Shown: piece after piece, positions 36,101-46,894 of the stretch
How the letters are laid out: the number at the start of each line of letters is the position of its first letter
How positions within the stretch are numbered: the first letter of the stretch is position 1
Assembly: GCF_947623445.1 (NCBI RefSeq)
Contig: NC_135243.1
Coordinates: 20,220,479-20,284,478 of the forward strand
DNA length: 64,000 bases
Direction of reading: 5' to 3'
From: Clavelina lepadiformis
Taxonomy: Eukaryota; Chordata; Ascidiacea; Aplousobranchia; Clavelinidae
The notes under the pieces: generated by a model
Seen by the model: the letters and a program-made list of their open reading frames with translations, nothing else
Told to the model about the DNA's origin: nothing
The model's database searches: none
Made by a program: the position numbers and the translations under genes

Positions 36101-38741
36101 GAGTAAACCGCGCGTTGTACCAATAACCCTTTCTGTCACTGCCATAGCACCCGAACTACTTTTTCAGCGTTTTACCAAAGCACAACTGCGTTTTGCGGAG
36201 TGTTTTGAGCGCTGTTTCCAATATAAAAAAGCATACGTACCTTGTCTTAACAAAACACCAATTTTCATGCACAAATATACCGTATATTAAAAAAGCACGA
36301 CAAAATGACTTTTTAGGCATTTTGCATTTGCTTGTTACAGAAAGCCCCGACTCCGAGAGTAATATTTGAGTTGGGATTGTTGTAGCCTTGTAGGTATAAT
36401 CTCAGCCATCGTTTACTTACATGCGGATACGAAAGTGAACGAACGACATTAGAACACGATCTAATACTGTACTATACTTGAATTCTTCCCGTAGCTTTAT
36501 ACTTTATACCGTAGCATACTTTAGTGGACGTGCGTTTAGCGTTTGGAATATTTTTAGTATTCATAACGTATCTCATTGGCGTGAATACTAACTGATCTTT
36601 GGAGTATTACTCATTTTTCAATTAAAATTTTTCTGAGATTTTTCTATAGCAGGAAATGATTAAATTGAAGTTCAATTTTAAACTCGTCAGTTAAACCAAA
36701 CATTTTTATGCATTGAGATGTAGAACACAAACACTTAGTAAAAGGCTTCTTTAATCTCGTTTAGTTTGCAATATCTTGCAAAGGAATTGGTAATTTTAAA
36801 ATAGATATTCTTTACTCATTTTTAAATGGGAAACTTTTTAGAAGAAACTGTAGAGGCTCTTTTCCACAAAGCTAACTTACTCTTGTATTGAGCCAACTCA
36901 AAGCTAAGAAAACTTTTTTGTGATTGTAAGATGAACAGTCAGTAGTTTGTTGCGTTGTTTTTTTAATTTCAACGTTTATTAAAATGTATGAATTTGGTCT
37001 ATAATTCGTCGAAAATTCCAGGTGTATTGTTTTCTTCGCCGAAAATGGGTAGTTCGGTCTATGAAGTGTTTTTGTTTGTTGAATTATAGAATTTGTGTCG
37101 GGACGTAAGAAAATAACGGCCGAGTCATTACCAGATCCAACCCCAAGTTTCTCATAAAAAAATGAGTGTCTTATCGATTTTTCGACCTAAAGAGTTGTTT
37201 TTATAACGTATAAAAAACATTTGACGGACCTGTGCGTAATATTTACTGTATAGGTCATAAATGCACCGCATCATCATTTTATATTTACTTAGATGTATGT
37301 ATATTACAAATTAGTTTATCTTAATTTTTTTCGTAAACCTTTTCATAAACATAAATTGCTGACTGGTTGTTTAAACATCCAATCTATGGATAGAACGGCG
37401 TCACTGGGGCTCGTAATACGTAATACTAACCGGTTTTCCAAATCTAACTTTGACGCTGATGTTATTAGAATATATTGTAAGTATATCGTATAATAAAAGT
37501 CCGGAGCCAGACTAATAAACGCCGCAGTGCTCGCCGTCTACCGATCCTCAGGCACGCGACAGAAATAGGTATAATAGAGATAACATTTTGAAAGAAAGCA
37601 ATCGACTTGGGCCCACTCACGTTTCATAAAGACTGTCGCCGAGAGATTTTACTTAAACTTTTATAAGGTCCTTTCCCAAATCCCCAGCCTTTCTGCCGTG
37701 ACGAAGCCACGCGACTTTGTGTCCCCAAACCAAAACCACAGTGGCACCAGTATGCCATTATTGACCTTTTTTTCAAAATGCGTCTTGCTTTTGCGTCGCC
37801 ACGTAAGGTCCACGGCGTCAGTACGTCGGTCTTTATTTTCTAATTGCAGTGCATTGGCATTACGATTTTGCCTAGTTCTGTTTTTAAAAGCGTTTCAAAT
37901 ACAGCTGTAATTGCACACCGTTTCCTAATACTTCCGCAGTAATAGCGATGGGAATTGTTTCTGAGGTAAAATTGCATGCTTTGATGAAACATGCTGTATT
38001 TCGTTCCAACTCTCTCACGACATTTATACGTAAGGGGTAACATTTGATTTGCTTAAAAACAAATAACGTCGGTATGTCGTGTAATGTATTAACAGCTAAT
38101 TTCTGGCTATCTGCACGTTCATAATCCACGTTGTTTGTTTCGCAGATGACGATAACGACGTCATTATTCCGTCTCCGCGGACACCTCCGCCAGCTGCTCC
38201 GTATCCGATGCGTACCCGTTCCCACAGCGCCGGATGGTGCTCCCTTGCTTATTGGGAGGGCCGCAACCGTATCGGAAGATTGTTTCCCGTCCACGAAGAT
38301 TATGTCAACGTTTTTGAATTCTTGCCAAAAGGCGACGGCCTCTGTCTTGCCGCGATGACGTCATCAAATCCAGAATCGAAAAAGGTGAAAAAGACGATTG
38401 GTCACGGCGTTACCATAGCGATCGACCGGTTACGTCAGGTGTGGTTATTCAATCGGGGCGAGCACGCGATTTTCGTGCACTCACCTGTACTTGAACCAGC
38501 AACGTCGCGCACCCAACTCGTCCATAAACTTCACAGCGACCATTGCATGAGGGTGTTTGACTTTGGACTCGCCACCAAACTGCGAACTGTTAAGCCCCAT
38601 GTGGGTCCATACGAAGCCCAGTCCGTTCGTTTAAGCTTCACAAAGGGCTGGGGCGGACCAAACTACCGAAGGCAATGTATTACTACTTGCCCGTGCTGGT
38701 TGGAAATTTTATTTAACGCAAATTCGAACGATTCGTTGTGA
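33163..38741 (+). CDS. Inhibitory Smad (Smad6/7 type)
   Basis: Four exons (33163-33523, 33703-33753, 33902-33955, 38146-38741), all phase 1, give 353 residues (human Smad7: 426). I-Smads occupy activated TGF-beta/BMP receptors, recruit ubiquitin ligases and so damp the pathway. The first exon encodes a diverged MH1 region with the family blocks LETLFLALDSRGG, CKAYRWLD and FCDHPICLNPFHYTKF. Exon 4 holds the MH2 domain (about 186-353), from GWCSLAYWE through GRLFPV, VWLFNRGEHAIFVHSP and FDFGLATKL to CPCWLEILFNA. It ends without the SSxS phosphorylation tail of receptor Smads, as expected of an inhibitor. The linker has TPPPAAPYPM in place of the PPPPY Smurf-binding motif. An in-frame stop lies upstream of the ATG; a second ATG six codons in (MLSLYRKRQ) could also serve. 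Intron 3 is about 4.2 kb and carries GGCGCC at 34670. Confidence 0.93.
34670..34675. promoter_or_regulatory. GGCGCC BMP-Smad type GC box in I-Smad intron 3
   Basis: GGCGCC is a known Smad1/5 target and occurs here in AT-rich intron DNA, followed after AGGGAG by GTTCT rather than the usual GTCT. Weak, position-based inference. Confidence 0.25.
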
Positions 38742-38869
38742 CGCGTCTTTCGTCAGAGTGTTTTTTCTTGTTTATGATGTCATCATTCCGTTTCAGCGAT
38801 GTCCACGTGTTACTGTTGTATTTTTTTTCTTTTTATGAAATTTTTCTTCATGTTTTTCTTTAACCGCAA

Positions 38870-38875
38870 AATAAA
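38870..38875 (+). terminator. Poly(A) signal of the I-Smad gene
   Basis: AATAAA 128 nt after the stop, the first canonical signal. Confidence 0.7.
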
Positions 38876-41647
38876 TTATTTCAAAGTAAAGTTACGACTG
38901 ATTTTGTCCTTATACAGAGAGTTGCTGCTCGCTGGTTTGTACTGCATTGCCGCCACCTAACGGCGACTAATGCGCCGCTTCAATATCTGCATTAATTTTC
39001 ACGAAATACGACTTATCTTTTTTTCCAGATGGTCTAACACTGCTAGCAAAAAATTGTATTTAGATCTTTTTTTGGAAAAAGCGCTCCGTAAGGTTATACG
39101 CTAATGGAAACATTCTCCAAGTCAAAACCAGAAACCTTGATGTCATCGCCTGCTTTCTTGTTTTAAACTCAAACCAAGAATAGCTTGACTCCGGCTTCAG
39201 GGCGAGATGTATAATCACAACTTGTGCTAGACATGAACGATTGGCAAGAAAGAAAATATTAAATCAGCATCCGTGACCTTATTTCTTACTGTCTACATGT
39301 GCTGTGTGCCACATAGTTTATCCAGAACTAATTTTTTGGTATCGGATGTGTTGTGTAGCGTTATTTTATCAGAGACAAATCCGAACGCGCTTTTGTCGTA
39401 AACAATAAACCATGAAATGCTCGATATATAGTTTACATAATAGTATAGTTAGGAGATATAGTTTACATAGTAGCCTATAACATACAACTTACAGGAACAT
39501 AGTATACATTGCTGCCAAAGCGCACTAAGACTTCCCCAGGGCGAATTAATTTCGAGGAATCTAACAAAAATTCCCTTAGTTCGTTGTCCGCTGAACTTAC
39601 TTCTAGTCTCCGCTAAAGTCGAAGATTTAAGTTACGTTTCAAAAACCTGCTTAAAAATGTCATCATTGCAACCTGTCACAGAATATCTGTAAAAGTAGCG
39701 GACATGATTGATGTTGCACGTAACAAGGAATCTAATACGTCAGTTCATCCAATGTCAGTTACAAACCGTTTTGCCGCAGGTCGCACAGAAGTGCAAGTTA
39801 TTTGAACAACCTTATTTCCTTGATCGCATTAGTCGCGATGTTGCTGCTTTGTCCGCTTACACGATATTTTCAACACTACATTCGGAGGAAATGTTTCGTT
39901 TTTTTTTCGAAAAATTCTGTTTCATATCGAACCCACAAATTACCCTTTGTTACACTTACATCTTAAGGACAAGTTAATGTTTAAAAATTTAACTTACTAT
40001 GACATTCTTACTGCGTAATACTGAAAAACCAATAAACCATCCTCATTGGAACACTAGCATCGTCTAACGGATAAGTGTAGTACTTCAATATGGTTTTTGC
40101 TTATTGGAATAAAGTTAAAAATCAATGTCTTCACAAAATACTGTAACTTATTGGATAGAAAAATAAAAGAAAAAATGGGATCTAAAAATGTGGTGAACAC
40201 AATACAGGGTTACTATAGCGTACTATTGGGGTATTTCTAATGTGCCTACCAGTCTTCCTCGTGCGAGAGTGACAACCTAGTCGTCAAACTCGAGTCGCAA
40301 GTAATGCCGAGTTGAGTTATTTGGAAAATAAGTGACAACAATAGGTGATCAGTGTCATTGCTATAAGTCCCGAGTCAAATCAAGTCAATTGATATGTGAA
40401 GCCAAGTCATACAATATGCAAAAATATAGCTCCCGAGAGGTTAAGAAGTTTTGAGAGACCGCGTCCGTTAAAATTTAACCTAATTTCTTGCTGTAGTTGC
40501 AGAAGTTTGAGAGAACGTTGGACAAATTTTAGAAAACGTTTTGGGCCCAAAAAACACTTTTTTTTCGAAAAAAAGCGGGAGCCAAGTATGTCTAAAACTC
40601 CATGGGGTAGAAAGTTTCAGTAAAAATTTTTCTTGGGTCGTAAAGCCCATGCCTTTCTCATGCTGACACATGTTTTCGAGACCTCTCCAATCATTTACTC
40701 TTGTTTTTTTTCTATCTTATTTGCATCGACTTTTATCGGCTATGATCGTTGCATAATATAGTTGAGTTTTATGGCATAAAATTTATGAAGACGACACTGA
40801 TATGGAAAAGAAAATGCACATTTTTAAAATAATTACTTGATTGTCAGCTACAGTTGGTTGCTTATCAGTGCTTTTACGAGAATATTCTTATTAGCTTTGG
40901 TATTAACTATATTAGGATATTATTAACCATATGCAGCATAGTTGCAGTATAGAAAACTTCCGATGGCTTATTTTCAATAAAGTTGAACCTGCGGCGTATT
41001 ATTCTTACTGTATAAAGCGATCTTGTTGAAACCTTTTAGGATTCTGTATTTCTTTCTGATCGATCTGTGACCATGCCCAGTCAACATATAATTGAAGTAA
41101 GGCATACTTTGCACGCACTTATTGCATTTCTTTTTTGCAATGAATACATTTAACGATTTTTTATCTTAACGGTGTTTCCGTTTTAAATTAAACATTTCCG
41201 TTCCGTTTTTCCTTCTTTTGAAAACTCTTTGTCAATTAATTACAACGATGATTTCTACACGAAAAATAAATCTGTTTTAAAGCATGTTAGTTGTTACCGG
41301 CCTTTTTCTAGTGCTGGTTCGAAGAGACCTGCAGTTAACTATAGGATTGTATTTCAAACCGGTAAAAACCAGGCACGTCTACACAGCAGTACAGGCATCG
41401 GTAGAATGTCCATCATCACTCGTTCGACAACAGGCAAGGCGTTATCACATTTATCAGTGCTTCTGGCCGAAGGCAGAAAATACAAAGGCACGTCAACCCA
41501 AGCAGAAAACAACGTAACATTAGTTACTTTGTGTGATATAAAACAAGTTATTTTTTTTTAATTTGATCTAAAAAAATTACTTATTGAAGCGCAAATCTCC
41601 TTCATCTTTAAGTTGCTTTCATTAAGTCATAAACTTATATGATGGAC

Positions 41648-41725
41648 CTGTTCGGTTCGGTGGTGTGTTTAGTTCACTTTGTAGATGAACTCCTGATCAC
41701 ACCATCAGGTTAGGAACCGCAGAAC
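41648..41725. repeat. Nested foldback (possible structured RNA or small foldback element)
   Basis: Three six-base inverted pairs nest in order: CGGTTC/GAACCG (41653-41658 and 41714-41719), GGTGTG/CACACC (41662-41667 and 41698-41703) and AGTTCA/TGAACT (41671-41676 and 41686-41691), with a 9-nt loop. GTTC/GAAC extends it outward. No gene context. Confidence 0.45.
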
Positions 41726-42262
41726 GGTTGAAGGTGCGTCTGGGCAAACGTTTATGAGTCCCAAAAAGTCGGGAATACTTTTCACATCCAGAATGTTTGA
41801 TTTTTCGGGCCGATTTTCTATCGCCTGCTTATAGACGTTGCTTTGCAGTAGTTGCAGTTAATGTTGCCTTTATGTTTGACTGCTACAGTAGTAAAAGCCC
41901 GACCACTTACACGATTAACGTAAAGTTGAATTCTAATTGACTGTTACGGATAGCTGTCTTATTGGCTTGACATCAATAAGCACAAGTGTTGATATTGATT
42001 TACCGGTAACTTCATTACATTGTTTCTTCGTTGATTGACATATCGATGTACAATACTGACTCGAGACAGCAAAGTAACAACCTTCGTTAAGCTGAGGTTT
42101 GGAAGAATTAATTTAGGGCGTGAACGATTATGCAATATACAGCCGTGCCAGCTTTTTGCTAACTGATTCATGAAAAATACGTCACGATGAAATAAACACC
42201 AGAGCGATACGAAGCTCACGGCATGAACTGTCGACAGGAAATTCTATGCAAGTTATTCAGAG

Positions 42263-42281
42263 TTCCCGAAACGTTCGGGAA
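42263..42281. promoter_or_regulatory. Palindrome resembling a heat-shock element
   Basis: TTCCCGAA, a 3-nt spacer, then TTCGGGAA: a perfect inverted repeat made of TTC/GAA units. Spacing between the inner units is one base longer than the HSF consensus. No adjacent start site is known. Confidence 0.3.
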
Positions 42282-42742
42282 GCTCATACCTTGTGAGTAA
42301 TAAAAAGACATTTGTTGGAATTACATAATTTCAGTTAATATTTATTTTATTGCCGATATTTATATAGCTGTATCTTATACGTCACAGCAGACTGAAGAGA
42401 CAAGATAACGAGAAAAAAAGTTGGATGCGTTTGATGTACTGCTTCCACAGCCTCATTTATAAGAGCTCTGCTATAGAAACCTTACTATTTTAGGATTTCA
42501 AGTTAGTAACTTAATGAATACTTGAGTTTTATTAGTCACTATAATTGCATTCTCATTTTATAAGGGATACCTCATGTAACATTGCCATTGCCTTATACAG
42601 CATTACTGCTTGACGCGACTTTTGTTCGAGGCTTGCAGTTTTTTTTTAAAAAAAACCGACAAACCCTTTCACTTCTAGTCGCTCGCTTCACATTTGATTG
42701 ACAGCATGTTTTTGTTACAAGATTTAATATAATCAGGTAACG

Positions 42743-43270
42743 GGGTCATTCCATGTCAAATCACCCAAAAAAAAGTGAAATCTTAACCCCTACCTCTTCG
42801 ATTTTGCTTAAATTTGGTATGTAGGGAGGTCTTAGCATAATTAGCACAAATCTAAAATATTAGCTCAATCGGACCAGTGGTTTTAGAGATATAGGCCTTC
42901 GAATTTTCGAATTTTTGCAAAAACGGACGCGGTCGCCAAATTTTAGGCCCTGATATTTTGGTAACCGGTGGACCAATTTTGATGAAACTGGTGTCATTGG
43001 AAAGGTAATTTCACAAGGAATCCAAATTTGTCATTCTTTTCTTGATAGGAGCAAGTTAAATGTGTGTGACCTTTTGACCTATTGTTTGACCTTGAATTTG
43101 ACTTTGTGGATCACGTGACCTTGAAATTAAATTAAGTGCAAACTATACCCCAAGATGTTACCTACAACATATAAAAAATCCAGAGATGTAATATTTTTGG
43201 TTTATTAATAAAATACACTTTAGTGGGCATGCCTGACCATAAAATGACCATTTTGAACCTTCTAATGCAT
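42743..43270. repeat. Left terminal inverted repeat
   Basis: 528 bp. Contains five TGACC words between 43067 and 43121, including TGACCT pairs spaced by 2 and 6 bases, and a CACGTG. Possibly transposase-binding subterminal repeats. Confidence 0.92.
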
Positions 43271-43375
43271 TAATGTACACAAATACACTACAGGAGATAT
43301 GCCATAGTTTAGTACAAATCCAAAACTTATAATCCTTATTCAAAGTATGATGTCATATTGTATTAACACTATAAC

Positions 43376-43694
43376 CAGGGTTGCCATACCGTCCTTATTT
43401 TAAAGGTCCGTGTCTTAGAAAATATGTTTGTCCTTTTTTCTAAGAAATGTCCTTATTTTTAGGGCGAAGGTGGGCACTTTTGTCCTTATTTTGGGCATTT
43501 TGTCACTTTTACGGATACCATTTTGTACCAAAGAGATACCAAAATTATGAACATGCAGATAGTGTCTTGTTTTTTTTTTTTTTTTTTTTTTAGGAACATT
43601 GGTTGCTTTCTCTTGTTGTACACTGTTTAAGGTGGTATTCGTCTTTCGTTTCCTAGTCGTCCTTATTTTTGAGTTGAGACTGATGGCAACCGGA
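43376..43694. mobile_element. hAT-type MITE, copy 2, nested in the Sola-like element
   Basis: Same family as 20755-21108, opposite orientation. The left end CAGGGTTGCCAT is intact and the right end is altered (GGCAACCGGA). A perfect 8-bp duplication ACTATAAC (43368-43375 and 43695-43702) flanks it. It contains a T tract of just over 20 bases and TCCTTATTT words. It must have inserted after, or travelled with, the larger element. Confidence 0.9.
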
Positions 43695-43844
43695 ACTATA
43701 ACAGGCTTTGCTCATATTAATTGACATATTTTAATTAATTAATCAGGCCTTCACGATGCTTTTCATTAAAATAATGCAAACTTACATAGGCTATACAAAT
43801 CAATGTAAAAGTAGGCTATTAACAATATGATAATACTCCTGAAG

Positions 43845-46226
43845 TTAACATTTCCATTTTTTGCATAGTCCAGTTATTTTAACATTGTCAGGCTTGCCGA
43901 TGCTGTACATCCGAGTGGAAAGTGTAAGAGATGGTGTGTTGATGACACAAAGGATGCTCTTCTTGTCAAGCCAACATTTGTCTTCATCTCTAGGCCAATG
44001 AAAGAGCTTGGCGGGTCCATGGGGATGCATGAACTTTATACTGTAGTCCCCATGCTCGTCTGAAATATCCTCCACCAGGCCAATCCATGGTTCGTTGTCA
44101 TAAAGACAGCAGACATAGTTCTGTTCGGCAATCTCAATGTCAATCAGCACTTCCGATATTCTGTCATGTTCGGCATCCGCTGTGGCGGCTACCACAACAG
44201 GAGGATCCACTTGTGTACTCAATTTATACACCGAAAGATGCGTTTGCGAAAGTGGTACAAATCTGTGAAACTGAAGAGTTCCTTTAATAGTTGTAGCAAT
44301 ATCGAATCGATTTCTTAAGTCTGTGTCAACTTTTGTCACTTCTTCGGGTGGGACATTGAAGAATTTGATTCCTGGAATCCTTTCAACACAGAATTCCACG
44401 ATGGCTTCTATTGTCAGAATCGGATCCGTGTAGGGTCTCTGGAGACTTGCTTTGGTCAGGAGTCTCTTTACAGTTCCGCCAATACCATCACAAGCACTTT
44501 TGCCATGGGATGTGGCAAAGAAGTTCCATTCGGCGTCCAGGCCAAAGTCCTTCTGGTGGTTGCAAAGATTGATGAAGTTATGTTTGTTCTTATATTGCCC
44601 AGCACAGCCATCCGTGAAGTAGTGGACTTTCTTTACTACTGGGAACTCCTTCTTAATGTACTCAATCACCACTTGCTGGAAAGCATACACAGTCGAGGTT
44701 GAATGTTCCTTTACGTCACTTACTACACAAATGTTCCGGTGTTCTAACGTACTATCTTCATCATTGAGTTTGCAGTAGGCAACGAATGGATGCAGTGTGG
44801 CTTGTTTATTTTCCCAATGAAAACTTTGGATCTCATCCTGAACAACATATGAGTAATTTTCAGCGAAATCCCCCTGTAGAATAATCTCTTCCAATGGTTT
44901 CATTGATGATTTAAGGTCCTTCATGTATGTACTTTGAGATTTTGCGGTGAAACTGTGGTGGGTGAGTTTTAATAGCTGCGAGAAAAAGTTATCTATGAAG
45001 TCTTCTTTTGATTCCGTAATAGTGGTAAGTTTCGTGCGATCGGTGCTAATCCATTGCTGGTATGTCACGTCCTCAACATCGTTCAGTTCTTCACAGTTTT
45101 TAAGGTGATCGATGAGCCCTTCACGACCAAGGCAGTCCTTACAGTGACCCATCATACACTTTTCGTTCTCTGTAGAGCACACACAGAATTTCATAAGGTC
45201 ACGAACAGAAGATTTCAAACACCCTTCTGCCATCAACTTAGGGTTCTGGTGGTACTTGCAGACACAGACAGAGTGAGTTCCTGATGATCCAGCAAGTACA
45301 CAACACTTGGGACGCAAAGCCGCGAAAGACGAGAATCCAATCTTCTTTTCGGGATAAGTTTCTTTCCAGGAAGAATGCAGTTCCTTAAGATTGGATAATA
45401 CCAGTCGCTTCTGATGTTGAACTTTCTCACCATTCTTATTTCGAACACTAACCGAATCTTTCATTCCAGGACACATTCGACTATTTTCATCACATTCATA
45501 AAAACCACAGACATCATTTTTAAGTTCTTCTGACAGCGTTTTGCCCTTGTTCTTATCACATATTCCCAAAATCCCCTTTTGCTTCTTCACATCACGACTT
45601 TTCTTCACTAGGTAGTTAGTGGCTCCAAATTCCTTCATAGTTCTATCTATTGTAAATGGTGACAATGTTAGTATCTGTACTCGTTCTTGGTAGCTCTGAG
45701 ACTGTACAAACTTTTCTTTTAACTGTGTCATTTTGCTTTGGTAACGTTGGTAATCCTTTGCGCATTTTTCATCATCAGAATCTGAACTGTATAACGGAAC
45801 TTCGTACGAAAGTTCTAGCTTCCTCTTCAATGTCCGGGTTGCTGATGCAAGTTTTTGTTTACCTTTAGTTATTTTAGTGGAGGTTGGCATGTGAGCGGTT
45901 TTAATTGGGGTTTCATCAAGATCAACTAATGTTGTATTGAGATTGACAAACGAGCTATTCACATTTTCAGGTGAACTATTGTCGACATCCATGTGCATTG
46001 CACGCGTTTCTTCGGTTTCATCTTGTTTTGATTGAACCTTTTTCCTTTGAAGAATCATTAAACACTCTAAACACACTTTAACACCAGGTACTACAACACA
46101 TGGAGGATCACTTAGTTTCTCAAACATATCCAAACTAACGACACGTAATGATTTAGTCCTAGATTTCCCCGGATGTTTATTCGTTGGATCGCAACATTTT
46201 TTCAGCAACAGCAACCTCACAAACAA
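43845..46226 (-). CDS. Transposase of the Sola-like element
   Basis: One open frame of 793 residues. The N-terminal part has paired cysteines (LKKCCDPTNKHPGKSRTKSL, CLECL) and an acidic, serine-rich linker. A cysteine/histidine-rich block (about 300-370: RPKCCVLAG, SVCVCKYHQNP, FCVCSTENEKCMMGHCKDCL) looks metal-binding. The catalytic-type core follows, with GDFAENYSYVVQDEIQSFHW, then YFTDGCAGQYKNKHNF, then FFATSHGKSACDGIGGTVKR; the aspartates in GDFAEN and FTDG are plausible DDE/D residues. The same blocks occur in many uncharacterised animal proteins that I recognise as transposon-derived. The third acidic residue is not assignable by eye. The annotated ATG (MFVRLLLLKK) may lie inside a larger or spliced N-terminus. 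It should cut and paste the element by its long inverted repeats. It appears undamaged. Confidence 0.85.
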   Translation of the reverse strand: MFVRLLLLKKCCDPTNKHPGKSRTKSLRVVSLDMFEKLSDPPCVVVPGVKVCLECLMILQRKKVQSKQDETEETRAMHMDVDNSSPENVNSSFVNLNTTLVDLDETPIKTAHMPTSTKITKGKQKLASATRTLKRKLELSYEVPLYSSDSDDEKCAKDYQRYQSKMTQLKEKFVQSQSYQERVQILTLSPFTIDRTMKEFGATNYLVKKSRDVKKQKGILGICDKNKGKTLSEELKNDVCGFYECDENSRMCPGMKDSVSVRNKNGEKVQHQKRLVLSNLKELHSSWKETYPEKKIGFSSFAALRPKCCVLAGSSGTHSVCVCKYHQNPKLMAEGCLKSSVRDLMKFCVCSTENEKCMMGHCKDCLGREGLIDHLKNCEELNDVEDVTYQQWISTDRTKLTTITESKEDFIDNFFSQLLKLTHHSFTAKSQSTYMKDLKSSMKPLEEIILQGDFAENYSYVVQDEIQSFHWENKQATLHPFVAYCKLNDEDSTLEHRNICVVSDVKEHSTSTVYAFQQVVIEYIKKEFPVVKKVHYFTDGCAGQYKNKHNFINLCNHQKDFGLDAEWNFFATSHGKSACDGIGGTVKRLLTKASLQRPYTDPILTIEAIVEFCVERIPGIKFFNVPPEEVTKVDTDLRNRFDIATTIKGTLQFHRFVPLSQTHLSVYKLSTQVDPPVVVAATADAEHDRISEVLIDIEIAEQNYVCCLYDNEPWIGLVEDISDEHGDYSIKFMHPHGPAKLFHWPRDEDKCWLDKKSILCVINTPSLTLSTRMYSIGKPDNVKITGLCKKWKC

Positions 46227-46363
46227 AGCTGGCTTCTTTTAGACTAACTAGTCTGCTAAACGAATGGATTGCTAGTGATCCACTCCGCTCGCAAGCTGTT
46301 AAGGTCTGGATAAACTCTCACATATCTCCTGTACTGTTAAAGTGTAAACATGTTGTGTATATT

Positions 46364-46890
46364 ATGCATTAGAAGGTTCAAAATGGTCATTTTATGGTCA
46401 GGCATGCCCACTAAAGTGTATTTTATTAATAAACCAAAAATATTACATCTCTGGATTTTTTATATGTTGTAGGTAACATCTTGGGTATAATTTGCACTTA
46501 ATTTAATTTCAAGGTCACGTGATCCACAAGGTCAAATTCAAGGTCAAACAATAGGTCAAAAGGTCACACACATTTAACTTGCTCCTATCAAGAAAAGAAT
46601 GACAGATTTGGATTCCTTGTGAAATTACCTTTCCAATGACACCAGTTTCATCAAAATTGGTCCACCGGTTACCAAAATATCAGGGCCTAAAATTTGGCGA
46701 CCGCGTCCGTTTTTGCAAAAATTCGAAAATTCGAAGGCCTATATCTCTAAAACCACTGGTCCGATTGAGCTAATATTTTAGATTTGTGCTAATTATGCTA
46801 AGACCTCCCTACATACCAAATTTAAGCAAAATCGAAGAGGTAGGGGTTAAGATTTCACTTTTTTTTGGGTGATTTGACATGGAATGACCC
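46364..46890. repeat. Right terminal inverted repeat
   Basis: 527 bp, reverse complement of 42743-43270 with about four differences, ending GACATGGAATGACCC next to the AACG duplication. Confidence 0.92.
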
Positions 46891-46894
46891 AACG

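Larger units (their letters stand above)
38742..42738. other. I-Smad 3' flank and intergenic stretch
   Basis: Begins with the I-Smad 3' UTR, then AT-rich DNA without recognisable exons. It holds a short tandem duplication around GATATAGTTTACATA (about 39420-39475), a nested foldback (41648-41725) and a 19-bp palindrome (42263-42281). Frames at 39708-39977 and 41229-41561 show no family features. Confidence 0.55.
42743..46890. mobile_element. Nearly intact DNA transposon with 528-bp terminal inverted repeats (Sola-like)
   Basis: The ends are long inverted repeats (42743-43270 and 46364-46890) beginning GGGTCATTCCATGTCAAAT. Reading them against each other I find about four differences (three substitutions and one single-base indel), so roughly 99 percent identity. 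The element is flanked by a 4-bp duplication AACG (42739-42742 and 46891-46894) and carries one long uninterrupted transposase frame on the minus strand. Long inverted repeats with a 4-bp, non-TTAA duplication fit the Sola superfamily best; that name is inference. A 319-bp hAT MITE is inserted between the left repeat and the ORF. Near-identical ends and an open ORF imply recent movement. Confidence 0.9.

Noticed and set aside
41229-41561. 110-codon plus-strand frame
   Set aside because: No family features, no splice support and low-complexity flanks; likely chance.
42739-46894. Kolobok assignment for the long transposon
   Set aside because: Kolobok duplicates TTAA; this copy is flanked by AACG.
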